A stretch of 64,000 bases of DNA from Chersky-840 sp963838775 (GTDB taxonomy: Bacteria; Actinomycetota; Acidimicrobiia; Acidimicrobiales; UBA8190), in NCBI GenBank assembly GCA_963838775.1, contig CAWISP010000034.1, positions 62,001 through 126,000 on the forward strand. The letters are read 5' to 3'. Under the pieces are notes generated by a model that was not told the DNA's origin, did no database searches, and worked only from the letters and a program-made list of their open reading frames with translations. Every line of letters begins with the position of its first letter. The stretch's first letter is position 1. The position numbers and the translations under genes were made by a program. Positions 53,097-61,435 of this stretch are shown one piece after another.

Positions 53097-55113
53097 CTTC
53101 ACGGACTTCGTCCGGCGACGACGCGCCTTGCTCCGGCGAGCCCTTCTCGGCGATCTCGGCGAACAGCGCCGTGACGAATTCGTCGAGCGGGACGTCGCGC
53201 ACGGCACGCTCCGACGAGCGCGCGTTCACACCCACCGTTCCCGCGGCGACGTCGTCGTTGCCGACCACGAGTACGTACGGGACCTTCTCGACCTTCCAGC
53301 GACGGATGCGGGCATTGAGCGGCTCGTCGGCGATGTCGACCTCGACCCGCACCCCGGCGTCGCGCAACGGGGCGGCCACGTCGTGGGCGTAGTCGTTGTG
53401 GTCGTCGCGCACCGGAAGCACCACCGCCTGGACCGGCATGAGCCACGTCGGCAGCGCCCCCGCGTAGTGCTCGAGGAGGATGGCGAAGAAGCGCTCGACC
53501 GAGCCGAACAGGGCGCGGTGGATCATGACGGGTCGGTGCCGGGCGTTGTCGGCGCCCACGTACTCGAGTCCGAAACGCTGCGGGGTCTGGAAGTCGAGCT
53601 GGATGGTCGAAACCTGCCAGTAGCGGCCGATGGCGTCGCGGGCCTGCACCGAGATCTTGGGGCCGTAGAACGCCCCCCCGCCTTCGTCCATGAGCAGATC
53701 GAGCCCTCGTCCGGTCGCCACGTCGCGCAGGGCCTCGGTGGCCTCGGCCCACTCCTCGTCGCTTCCCACCGCCTTGCCGGGAGGCCGGGTGGAGAGCTCG
53801 AGGTAGAAATCGTCGAGACCGAAGTCTCCCAACAGGTCGAGCACGAAGGTGAGCAGGGCCCCGAGCTCGGTGCCCATCTCTTCGCGGCTGCAGAAGATGT
53901 GAGAGTCGTCCTGGGTCATGCCCCGAACCCGGGTGAGCCCGTGCACCACACCCGACTTCTCGTAGCGGTACACCGAGCCGAACTCGAACAGGCGCATGGG
54001 CAGTTCGCGGTAGGAGCGCTGGCGGCTGCGGTACACGAGCACGTGGAACGGGCAGTTCATGGGTTTCAAGTAGTACCGGTGACCCTCGTCGAGCTCCATG
54101 GGCGGGTACATGCTTTCCGCGAACCAGTCCAGATGGCCCGAGATCTCGAAGAGCTCGGCCTTCGAGATGTGCGGCGTGTAGACGAAGTCGTAGCCCCCGT
54201 CGATGTGGCGCTGACGGGAGTACTCCTCCATCAAGCGGCGGATGGTGGCGCCCTTGGGGTGGAACACCGCCAGCCCCGAGCCGATCTCAGTGGGGAACGA
54301 AAACAGATCGAGCTCCGCCCCGATGCGGCGGTGGTCGCGCCGTTCGGCTTCCACGAGGCGGTGGAGGTGCTCGGCGAGCGCCTTGTCGGACTCCCAGGCC
54401 GTTCCGTAGATGCGCTGCAGCTGGGGACGGTGCTCGTCGCCGCGCCAGTAAGCGCCGGCCACGCGCAAGAGCTTGAAGTGCCCGAGCCGCCCCGTCGAGG
54501 CCACATGCGGGCCCCGGCAAAGGTCGACGAACCCGTCGTTGCGGTACGCGCTCACCGCCGATCCGTCGGCTTCGATGTCCCCCGAGGCCTCGGCCGACAA
54601 CGTCAAGTCGGGCGACGGCCCGGCGACACCCTCGATGATCTCGCGTTTGAAAGGCTGGTCCGCGAACAGCGCCAACCCCTCGTCGATCGAGTGCTCCTCG
54701 CGCACGAAGGCCTGGTCGGCGTCCATGATGGCGCGCATCTTCTCCTCGATGCGCTCGAGGTCGTCGTCGCTGAACGTGGCGCCACCGGGCAGCTCGAAGT
54801 CGTAATAGAAACCGTCTGCGATGGAAGGGCCGATGGCATAGTGCGCCCCCGGCCACAGCTCGAGCACGGCCTGGGCGAGTACGTGGGCGGTGGAGTGGCG
54901 CAGCACGGCGCGTCCCGCCTCGCTGTCCTCGGTGATCACGGCCACCTCGGCGCCGTCGTGCAGCGGTGTGCCGAGGTCGACCGGCACGCCGTCGACGATG
55001 GCCGCCACCGCCGCCTTGGCCAGGCGCCGGCCGATCGATGCGGCCAGCGCCAGCGCGTCGTCGCCGTCGTGGAGCTCTTTCGTCGAGCCGTCGGGCAGTC
55101 GGATCGTGATCAC
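53068..55113 (-). CDS. thrS: Threonyl-tRNA synthetase
   Basis: Class II synthetase of 681 residues. An N-terminal TGS domain (about 1-60), the editing domain with HSTAHVLAQAVLELWP, the catalytic core with VYRYEKSGVVHGLTRVRGMTQDDSHIF, and a C-terminal anticodon-binding domain (VQAVVLPVRDDHNDYAHDV). ATG overlaps the mshC stop (ATGA). The C-terminal ~25 residues after FAEIAEKGS are low-complexity and end inside a tandem repeat. Confidence 0.97.
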   Translation of the reverse strand: MITIRLPDGSTKELHDGDDALALAASIGRRLAKAAVAAIVDGVPVDLGTPLHDGAEVAVITEDSEAGRAVLRHSTAHVLAQAVLELWPGAHYAIGPSIADGFYYDFELPGGATFSDDDLERIEEKMRAIMDADQAFVREEHSIDEGLALFADQPFKREIIEGVAGPSPDLTLSAEASGDIEADGSAVSAYRNDGFVDLCRGPHVASTGRLGHFKLLRVAGAYWRGDEHRPQLQRIYGTAWESDKALAEHLHRLVEAERRDHRRIGAELDLFSFPTEIGSGLAVFHPKGATIRRLMEEYSRQRHIDGGYDFVYTPHISKAELFEISGHLDWFAESMYPPMELDEGHRYYLKPMNCPFHVLVYRSRQRSYRELPMRLFEFGSVYRYEKSGVVHGLTRVRGMTQDDSHIFCSREEMGTELGALLTFVLDLLGDFGLDDFYLELSTRPPGKAVGSDEEWAEATEALRDVATGRGLDLLMDEGGGAFYGPKISVQARDAIGRYWQVSTIQLDFQTPQRFGLEYVGADNARHRPVMIHRALFGSVERFFAILLEHYAGALPTWLMPVQAVVLPVRDDHNDYAHDVAAPLRDAGVRVEVDIADEPLNARIRRWKVEKVPYVLVVGNDDVAAGTVGVNARSSERAVRDVPLDEFVTALFAEIAEKGSPEQGASSPDEVREGSPVTEPND

Positions 55114-56240
55114 AGTTCCACTCCCAACAGCGCCGCCCCGGCGCCCACGGCGCGACCGGCGGCGACCTCGTCGTCGAGCACCAAGAGGGCGTCACACGCC
55201 CGGAGGTCCTCGTCGAGCGATGCTCTTACGGCGTCGAGCGCGTGCCCCGAGCCCGCTCCCTTGGAGGAGGTTTCGGCACCCCGCCAGCGCTCGAGCCGCT
55301 GCGCAGCTTCGTCGAGATCGGCTTGTCGCCAGTCCCAGTCCGTTCGGTAGTGGTGGGCGAGCAGGGTCAGACGCACGGCGGCCGGATCCCATTCCTTCAA
55401 CAGGTCGTCCACGAACACGAGGTTGCCGAGGGACTTCGACATCTTGGTGCCGTCGAGCCCGACCATCCCCACGTGCAACCAGTGACGCGAGAAGGTCGTC
55501 CCGGTCGCCGACTCCGACTGCGCCGTCTCGCACTCGTGGTGGGGGAAGATCAGATCGGTGCCCCCGCCGTGGAGGTCCACGGTGTTCCCGAACTCGCGCA
55601 TGGCGAGCGCCGAACACTCGATGTGCCAGCCCGGCCGGCCCGGGCCCCAGCGCGACTCCCACGACGGCTCATCGGGGGCAGAGGGCTGCCACAGCACGAA
55701 GTCGAGTGGGTCGCGTTTGTTGGGGTCGTCGGGGCGGCCGCCGCGTTCGGCCGCCAGGACGAGCATCTCGGGACGGGTGAGATGGCTCACCTGGCCGAAG
55801 GCGGGGAACGTCGAGATGTCGAAGTACACCGCCCCGCCAGCACAGTAGGCGTGGCCGGCGTCGAGCACGGCCCCGATGAGCGACAGGATGTCGGGGATGG
55901 CCGACGTGGCGCGCGGCTCGCGGTACACAGGGAGCAACGCCAGCGCCGCCATGTTGGCGTCGAAGCGCGCCATCTCCTCCGCGGCGAGGTCGAGGTAGTG
56001 CACACCGAGCTCGCGCGCCTTGCGGAGGATGTCGTCGTCGACGTCGGTGACGTTGCGCACCAGCCGTGGCTCGTGGCCGAGGTCGATCAGCCGCCGTTGC
56101 AGGATGTCGAAGGTCACGTACACCTGGGCGTGACCCACGTGCGCAGCGTCATAGGGCGTGATGCCGCACGAGTACATCGAGACGACCTGACCCGGTTCGA
56201 AGGGAACGGTGTCGCCCCGCACGGTGTCGTAGAGCCTCAT
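55110..56240 (-). CDS. mshC: Cysteine:GlcN-Ins ligase MshC (mycothiol synthesis)
   Basis: ATP-dependent ligase joining cysteine to GlcN-inositol, the third mycothiol step. It is a CysRS relative of 376 residues, shorter than CysRS (~460). The zinc/HIGH region is MYSCGITPYDAAHVGHA, where the ITPYD sequence is typical of MshC rather than the CysRS PTVYD form. GWHIECSALA and IFPHHECETAQ supply the other zinc ligands, and KMSKSLGN is the KMSKS loop. Together with mshD at the left end this supports MshC over a truncated CysRS. Overlaps npdG and thrS by 4 nt each. Confidence 0.85.
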   Translation of the reverse strand: MRLYDTVRGDTVPFEPGQVVSMYSCGITPYDAAHVGHAQVYVTFDILQRRLIDLGHEPRLVRNVTDVDDDILRKARELGVHYLDLAAEEMARFDANMAALALLPVYREPRATSAIPDILSLIGAVLDAGHAYCAGGAVYFDISTFPAFGQVSHLTRPEMLVLAAERGGRPDDPNKRDPLDFVLWQPSAPDEPSWESRWGPGRPGWHIECSALAMREFGNTVDLHGGGTDLIFPHHECETAQSESATGTTFSRHWLHVGMVGLDGTKMSKSLGNLVFVDDLLKEWDPAAVRLTLLAHHYRTDWDWRQADLDEAAQRLERWRGAETSSKGAGSGHALDAVRASLDEDLRACDALLVLDDEVAAGRAVGAGAALLGVEL

Positions 56241-56893
56241 ACGTGGCCGAGCCCGGTCAGCCCCAATGTGCTGTGGGCCTTATAGCGGATGTTCAGGGTG
56301 ACGAGCACGGCGGTGAAGGCCTCGATGGGCGCCGCCTGGGCCAGGCTTCCGGCGTCGAGGGGCCGGAGGCCATCGATCGAGGCGAACAGCGCCATCGTGG
56401 CGGCGGTGGCGTCGGCATGGTCCGAGCAAACGAGCACGTCGGCGAGAAGGGTCTTGTCGAGGTCCTCGAGTTCCGAGGCGGGCAGGTGGTGGCCGGCCGC
56501 GGCCACCGAGGCGCCGGGCAGGGCCGCCTGGACGGCGCCCGCCATCGATCCACGTGGCGGTACCAGGGCGTACATCTCGCGGCCCTGCTTCGCCAGCGCG
56601 TTGACGACCGATACCACCACCTTGCCCTCGAGCCTGGCGGCGAGGGGAGCCACCGTGGACAGCACGCCGTCCCAGGGGGTGGCCATCACCACGATGTCGC
56701 AGGCGGCGGTGTCCTCGTTGGCGGCGCCGGTGATGGCGAGCCGGCGCGGCCACGCGTCGTGCAGTGCGGCGACGACTTGGCCGGCACGCGCCTCGTCGCG
56801 TGACCCGATCGTCACCGACGCACCGGCGGCGGCGAGCCGCAGCCCGAGACCCCGGCCGAGCGGCCCCGTGCCACCGAGGATCCCGACGTTCAT
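56237..56893 (-). CDS. npdG: NADPH-dependent F420 reductase-like oxidoreductase
   Basis: Rossmann-fold enzyme of 218 residues resembling F420H2:NADP+ oxidoreductase (hydride exchange between NADPH and the deazaflavin F420). N-terminal nucleotide loop VGILGGTGPLGRGLG with SRDEARAG downstream, then VVMATPWDG, VSVVNALAKQG and a helical C-terminus (AAPIEAFTAVLVTLN). The ATG at 56893 is preferred to 56911 because MNVGILGG matches the family start. Opens the npdG-mshC-thrS-HIT operon. An F420-independent member is possible. Confidence 0.85.
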   Translation of the reverse strand: MNVGILGGTGPLGRGLGLRLAAAGASVTIGSRDEARAGQVVAALHDAWPRRLAITGAANEDTAACDIVVMATPWDGVLSTVAPLAARLEGKVVVSVVNALAKQGREMYALVPPRGSMAGAVQAALPGASVAAAGHHLPASELEDLDKTLLADVLVCSDHADATAATMALFASIDGLRPLDAGSLAQAAPIEAFTAVLVTLNIRYKAHSTLGLTGLGHV

Positions 56894-57004
56894 CGGAACA
56901 CACTGGCACAACGGCCCCCGGCCCTGGTTCAGCCCCGCCCTGTCGAGGTCCCCGTGCTCGACTCGGCCCGGTACGGCGGGGCGGCTCGGGTAGGGTCGCC
57001 CGCA

Positions 57005-57790
57005 GTGTCGTCGAGCAACGGGCTCCTGTCGGGGAAGCGGATCCTCATCACCGGGGTGCTCACCGACGCGTCGCTAGCGTTCGGGGTGGCCCGCCGGGCC
57101 CAGGCCGAAGGGGCCGAGCTCGTGTTGTCGGGCGCGGGGCGGGGGTTGTCGTTGACGAGGCGCACGGCACGCAAGCTCGACACGCCCGTCGACGTCATCG
57201 AGATCGACGTCTCGGACCAGGCCCATCTCGAGGCCGCCGCCGCCGACCTCGCGGCGCGTTGGGGACGGCTCGACGGCATCCTGCACGCCATCGGGTTCGC
57301 ACCCCAGGAATGCCTGGGCGGTGACATCCTGCGCGCCGAATGGGAGCAGGTGGCAGTAGCCCTCCAGATCTCGGCGTACTCGTTGAAGGCTCTCGTCGGT
57401 GCCCTGCGACCCCTGCTCGTCGCCGCGGGCAGCTCATCGGTGGTCGCGCTCGACTTCGACGCCCGGGTGGCTTGGCCCGCCTACGACTGGATGGGCGTGG
57501 CCAAAGCGGCGCTCGAATCCCTGGCGCGGTACCTGGCACGGGATCTCGGGCCCGAGGGGGTCCGCGTCAATCTCGTGGCGGCCGGCCCGGTGCGCACCAT
57601 GGCGGCCAAGTCGATCCCGAGCTTCAAGGCTTTCGAGGACACCTGGGGGGACCGCGCCCCACTCGGATGGGACGTCAATGACTCCGAGCCGGTGGCGCGC
57701 GCCTGTGTGGCACTGCTGTCGGACTGGTTCCCCATGACCACCGGCGAGATGGTGCACGTGGACGGCGGTGTCCACGCCATGGGCGCCTGA
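57005..57790 (+). CDS. fabI: Enoyl-[acyl-carrier-protein] reductase (FabI/InhA type)
   Basis: NADH-dependent last step of the fatty-acid elongation cycle. SDR-fold protein of 261 residues: N-terminal ILITGVLTDASLAFGVA, LHAIGFAPQE, the catalytic Tyr-x6-Lys pair in YDWMGVAKAALES, RVNLVAAGPVRTMAAKSI and the C-terminal TGEMVHVDGGVHAMGA. Very close in motif pattern to mycobacterial InhA. The GTG at 57005 is used; the upstream in-frame start at 56954 would add an atypical extension. Followed by a nucleotide cyclase gene. Confidence 0.94.
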   Translation: MSSSNGLLSGKRILITGVLTDASLAFGVARRAQAEGAELVLSGAGRGLSLTRRTARKLDTPVDVIEIDVSDQAHLEAAAADLAARWGRLDGILHAIGFAPQECLGGDILRAEWEQVAVALQISAYSLKALVGALRPLLVAAGSSSVVALDFDARVAWPAYDWMGVAKAALESLARYLARDLGPEGVRVNLVAAGPVRTMAAKSIPSFKAFEDTWGDRAPLGWDVNDSEPVARACVALLSDWFPMTTGEMVHVDGGVHAMGA

Positions 57791-57840
57791 TCCGGGGACC
57801 CGGCTCGTTCCCCTATGACCGAGCCCGACCACCGAGCCCG

Positions 57841-57886
57841 GATGCGCGGGCCCCGATGCGCGGGCCCCGATGCGCGGGCCCCGATG
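57841..57886. repeat. 14-bp tandem repeat bearing start codons, three copies
   Basis: Three exact copies of gatgcgcgggcccc and the first bases of a fourth (gatgag). Every unit contains an ATG, and because 14 is not a multiple of 3, the four ATGs (57842, 57856, 57870, 57884) fall in three reading frames. The array directly precedes the cyclase gene. Confidence 0.92.
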
Positions 57887-59013
57887 AGCAACCTCGGCGC
57901 CGAGGAGTTCAGGGCGGCGGGGATCTACGACCCCGATGCCGTCGGCGCCGCCGAGCGGCTCGAGCTCTTGGAGTACCTCGACAGCCGGGGCGTGGCGCTC
58001 GAGACGATGGTGGAGTCCGACCGGGCCGGGGCCTTGGCGGCGCTCGCCTCCGAGCTCCCCTGCGCGCCCCGGGGCCGGCCCCGAGCGTCCAGGACGTCGC
58101 CACGGCCGGCGCCACCACGGTGGACCGGGTGCGGCGGATCCGGCTGGCGGCCGGGCTCCCCGCCGATCCGGGTGACCCGGGCCACCCCGGCTTGCCGTCG
58201 ACGGTGGTCGACGACGTGCTGTCGTTCGAGGCCGGCGCAGCGCTGTTCGGCGAGACGCCCACCCTGTCGTTCACGCGCGTAATGGGGGCGGCCGTGGCCC
58301 GCATCGCAGAGGCGGCGGTAAGTCTGTTCCTCACCGAGCGCATGCCGGCCCTGAGCCAGGAAGCCACCGAGCTGGCCCGGGCCCGTGCCGCCGAGGACGG
58401 CACCGCCACGTTCATCGCGGTGACGCCGGCGTTGATGACCAATCTGCTGCGCGAGCACATGGCCCTGGCCATCCGGCGCTCGGTGGCCGAGCGCACCCTC
58501 GAGGTGGACGAGCGCGCCGTCACCGTCGGGCTCGGCTTCGTCGACCTAGTGGGATCGACGCCGTGGGCGAGCGGCCTCACGTTGAAGGCCCACGCCATGG
58601 CCTTGGCCGGGTTCGAGTCGGCGGCGTGGGACATCGCCTCGGCCCACGGTGGACGCGTCGTGAAGCTCATCGGCGACGAAGCCATGTTCCTGGCACCCAC
58701 CGGCGCCGCCGGGGCCCGCATCGCGCTGGAGCTGTGCCGGGCCGTCGCCGCCGACGACGCGCTCCCCGAGGCGCGCGGGGCGGTGGGGTACGGCATCGTC
58801 GGGGCGCGCGACGGCGACTACTTCGGCCCGCTCGTGAACCTCGTGGCGCGCGCCGTGAAGGTGGCCGACCCCGGGTCGGTCGTGCTCACCGAGGCGGTGC
58901 GCGCCGACCTCGGCGACTCCCCCACCCCGGGCGAGCGGTGGGAGGTCGCCGAGCTCTCGGCGCGGGCGCTGCGTGGCATCGACGAGCCAGTGCGGCTGTT
59001 CGCCTTACGCTGA
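57884..59013 (+). pseudogene. Class III adenylate/guanylate cyclase, frameshifted near 58063
   Basis: Class III cyclase with an N-terminal regulatory-type helical domain. The first frame gives IYDPDAVGAAERLELLEYL and the region to ASELP; the second gives a helix-turn-helix-like stretch (PSVQDVATAGATTVDRVRRI) and then the cyclase domain. Metal ligands are in VGLGFVDLVGSTPWA and KLIGDEAMF; GPLVNLVARAVK carries the transition-state Asn and Arg. Adding one C to the CCCC run at 58057-58060 would join the halves (SELPLRAPGPAPS). The ATG at 57856, in a repeat unit, opens an uninterrupted 385-codon frame through the cyclase but with a nonsense N-terminus. Start and frame remain unsettled. Confidence 0.72.
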
Positions 59014-59031
59014 CGCGTCGGCCCAGGTGCG

Positions 59032-59574
59032 TCAGTCCTCGGACAGGATCGTGTACAGCTCCTTACCGGTGGCGCGGATGGCCGCCGTGGCCCGCTCCAT
59101 CTGGGCGGGGTCCCCGGAACGGGCGATCTGCTTGGCCGCTCCCATCAGGTGCGCGGCGGAACGCATGAGCCCCTGGAACTCCGTGGCGAAGTCGACGTCG
59201 GTGTCCCACGGGGTGTTGCCGTACTTCTCGACGCGCTCGGCCGCTTCGGCCCGGCCCGCCTCGGTGAGCTCGTAGACGCGCTTGCCGTCCCGCTCCTCAC
59301 ACCGGACGAGGCCCTCGTCCTCGAACAACTGCAGCGTGGGGTACACCGAGCCGGGGCTGGGTCGCCAGGTGCCGCCGCTCTTCTCTTCCAGACGCCCGAT
59401 GAGCTCGTAGCCGTGGGCGGGGCCATCGGAGAGCCCGCTGAGCAGGGCGGTACGGATGTCGCCGCGCCGCATACGACGCCCCCCGCCCCGCCAGTTGCCC
59501 CGGTCCGCTCCCCATTCGCCGGCGCCCCAAGGTGGGCGGCCGTGGCGTCCTCGCATTCTTCCGTCTTGGTGCAT
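59032..59574 (-). CDS. PadR-family transcriptional regulator
   Basis: Winged-helix repressor of 180 residues. A Gly/Arg/Trp-rich leader (about 1-40) precedes the PadR domain: DIRTALLSGLSDGPAHGYELI, SPGSVYPTLQLFEDEGLV and the wing RDGKRVYELTEAGRAE. A C-terminal helical dimerisation region follows. The ATG at 59574 has AGAGAA upstream; an ATG further up at 59640 would add a doubtful extension. An AT-rich imperfect dyad at 59641-59658 is a candidate operator. It converges with the cyclase gene, 18 nt apart. Confidence 0.9.
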   Translation of the reverse strand: MHQDGRMRGRHGRPPWGAGEWGADRGNWRGGGRRMRRGDIRTALLSGLSDGPAHGYELIGRLEEKSGGTWRPSPGSVYPTLQLFEDEGLVRCEERDGKRVYELTEAGRAEAAERVEKYGNTPWDTDVDFATEFQGLMRSAAHLMGAAKQIARSGDPAQMERATAAIRATGKELYTILSED

Positions 59575-59640
59575 GGTGTTCTCTTTTCTGTGTCGAATCT
59601 CGGTCCGGACCCAGTGTCCAGACTGTTCTCGTACCAACAT

Positions 59641-59658
59641 GATATATCGTTATCTATC
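59641..59658. promoter_or_regulatory. AT-rich imperfect dyad upstream of padR
   Basis: The sequence gatatatcgttatctatc stands out in a GC-rich region, and its halves (GATATATC / GATAGATA) match at six of eight positions in inverted orientation. It lies 66 nt before the PadR ATG, where a PadR operator or a -10 element could sit. Only the base composition and partial symmetry support it. Confidence 0.45.
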
Positions 59659-59766
59659 GCAAGGCAAGCCCCGGAAGGTGGGTGCTGAAGGGCCGCCCGT
59701 GACGACATCGGGCGGCCCCGTGTCCGGGTGGCGACCGGCCCGGGCCGCGCCCCGAACCGCGCCGCC

Positions 59767-61296
59767 TCAGCCGAAGTCGACCTTGAACTCGGCCAGGGAT
59801 TTCGGGAAGGTGCCGTCGAGGATGTTGTTCCGGTACGTCGACGAGGAATCGAACGACCAGATGTCGGCGAAGGCCACATCGTGGGAGACGAACCAGGCGC
59901 CCATGTTGTCCATGAACGACGGGTCGTCGCCGAGCCCGTGTCCGTCCGTACGGTATTCGTCGGACCACTCCGGTATGGCGATGGGCTTTCCGTGGGCGGC
60001 CGCGAACGACGCCAGCCAATTGAACCCCCACTGCTGCGACAACTGGTTGGCCCAGGCGGCCGCGGGTGTGAACGGCGTACCCCAGAAGTTGTCGTAGTCG
60101 TCCGTGCCGACGTAGTCGACGTAGGCGTTGCCGGGATAGGCCTGGGCCGGGGTGTAGCTCGTGGAGCTGCCGCCGTCGGGGTTCCACACGAACTTGAATT
60201 GCTCGCCGCGCACGGCCCGCATGGTGGTCACGATCTGTTGCCAGAAGGCGACGAAGTCGGCGGCGTCAGTACTCGTCTGCACCGTCCAGGGGAACCAGTT
60301 GCCGGTGAACTCCCACCCCAGGCGCAAGATGGCGTCGGACTCGCCGGCGCTCACGAGGTTCTTGGCCAGGGTGGTGAAGTACGGGTCGTAGGCACCCGTC
60401 GCTCCTTGGGCCAGCGTCCCCACCCCGGGCAGGATCGGCACCCCCAATACGAGCCGGAACCCCGAGCCGCTCCACGCCGACGCTCCGGGAGCCTCGTCCA
60501 TCGCCGCCCAGCCCTGGCTGCTGTCGAGATAGTCCGTGGCGTAGGTCAGATGGGCCCCGGTCGCCAGTTCGAAGTCGATCAACCCGTCGGGATTGCCGTA
60601 GCCGGCGTAGTCGCCGAGGGGAACCGAGTATCTGCCGCTCGACGCGGCTCCCGTGCCGAGGGTGATGGTGCCCGCCACCGCCAACGTGCGCACGCCCCGG
60701 GAGCTCCGGCACATCGACGTCAACACTCCCTCGGTCATCGTCGTGTACACATTCGACGTCGACCCCGACGCGGCGGCGAAAGACCCACTCGTCGTGGCGC
60801 TCCCGCCCGTCCCCGGAAGCGTGAACCCTTCGAAGCCGCGACTGTTGGTGACGACCTGCGAACGGTTGCTGGCCTCCGTCGTCTTGCTGAACGAGGCGGG
60901 GTGGCCGCCCGCATTCCCCTTCCACGACGCCGTCAAGGTGGCCGGAGCACCGGTACCCGTCAAGGTCGCACAGTTCAACGGGCTGGTAGTGAAGGTGGCA
61001 CGGACCCGTCCCGACGTGATCGTCACCGCGCCGTTCGAGGTGTGACAACCGAAGAGCGTTCCCGTGAGGCGCGACGAGTGCGCCTTGGTGTTCGACGTCG
61101 ACAGACGCGGGGTGAACGACATGGTTCCCGACAGTTGACAGGTCACCGCGCCCGGAGCCGCCCCGTGGAACCGGTGCGAGCGCGCCGCGGCGGGCCCGGC
61201 CGCGACACCGAGGTACGCCACCATCACGATCGCGGCGGTGCAGGCGGCGATCGGCACCGTGGGCCTGTGGCACGTGAGGACCTGTCGGGCTTGCAC
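59767..61296 (-). CDS. Secreted GH26-like glycoside hydrolase with N-terminal extension
   Basis: Exported putative beta-mannanase/beta-glycanase, 509 residues. A signal peptide (TVPIAACTAAIVMVAYLGVAA, cleavage near AAA) is followed by a Ser/Thr/Gly-rich beta-type domain (about 40-245) with several cysteines, no family recognised. The catalytic module starts near 250. RLGWEFTGNWFPW (near 326) should carry the acid/base Glu, and IAIPEWSDEY (near 441) the nucleophile Glu. The GTG at 61296 is used, with GAGAGGG upstream; the frame is open to 61494 but that part lacks protein character. No polysaccharide-utilisation genes are nearby. Confidence 0.8.
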   Translation of the reverse strand: MQARQVLTCHRPTVPIAACTAAIVMVAYLGVAAGPAAARSHRFHGAAPGAVTCQLSGTMSFTPRLSTSNTKAHSSRLTGTLFGCHTSNGAVTITSGRVRATFTTSPLNCATLTGTGAPATLTASWKGNAGGHPASFSKTTEASNRSQVVTNSRGFEGFTLPGTGGSATTSGSFAAASGSTSNVYTTMTEGVLTSMCRSSRGVRTLAVAGTITLGTGAASSGRYSVPLGDYAGYGNPDGLIDFELATGAHLTYATDYLDSSQGWAAMDEAPGASAWSGSGFRLVLGVPILPGVGTLAQGATGAYDPYFTTLAKNLVSAGESDAILRLGWEFTGNWFPWTVQTSTDAADFVAFWQQIVTTMRAVRGEQFKFVWNPDGGSSTSYTPAQAYPGNAYVDYVGTDDYDNFWGTPFTPAAAWANQLSQQWGFNWLASFAAAHGKPIAIPEWSDEYRTDGHGLGDDPSFMDNMGAWFVSHDVAFADIWSFDSSSTYRNNILDGTFPKSLAEFKVDFG

Positions 61297-61435
61297 TGTC
61301 CCTCTCCGTCCGGGACCTCGCCGGCCCCGGCCCCCACTCTTGACGTCGGTCTCTACCCCGGCAATCGCCAGAATTAACGAACACGGCCTCCAACGGACGT
61401 CACACCCGGCGGCGTCGGACGCCGCCCGGCACGGC

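Noticed and set aside
56190..56210. tRNA T-arm-like sequence (ggttcgaa)
   Set aside because: It lies inside the mshC coding sequence and no cloverleaf can be built around it; no tRNA gene was found in the window.
55110..56240. Cysteinyl-tRNA synthetase
   Set aside because: The protein is too short for CysRS and has the ITPYD zinc-loop form of MshC; mshD elsewhere in the window supports mycothiol synthesis.
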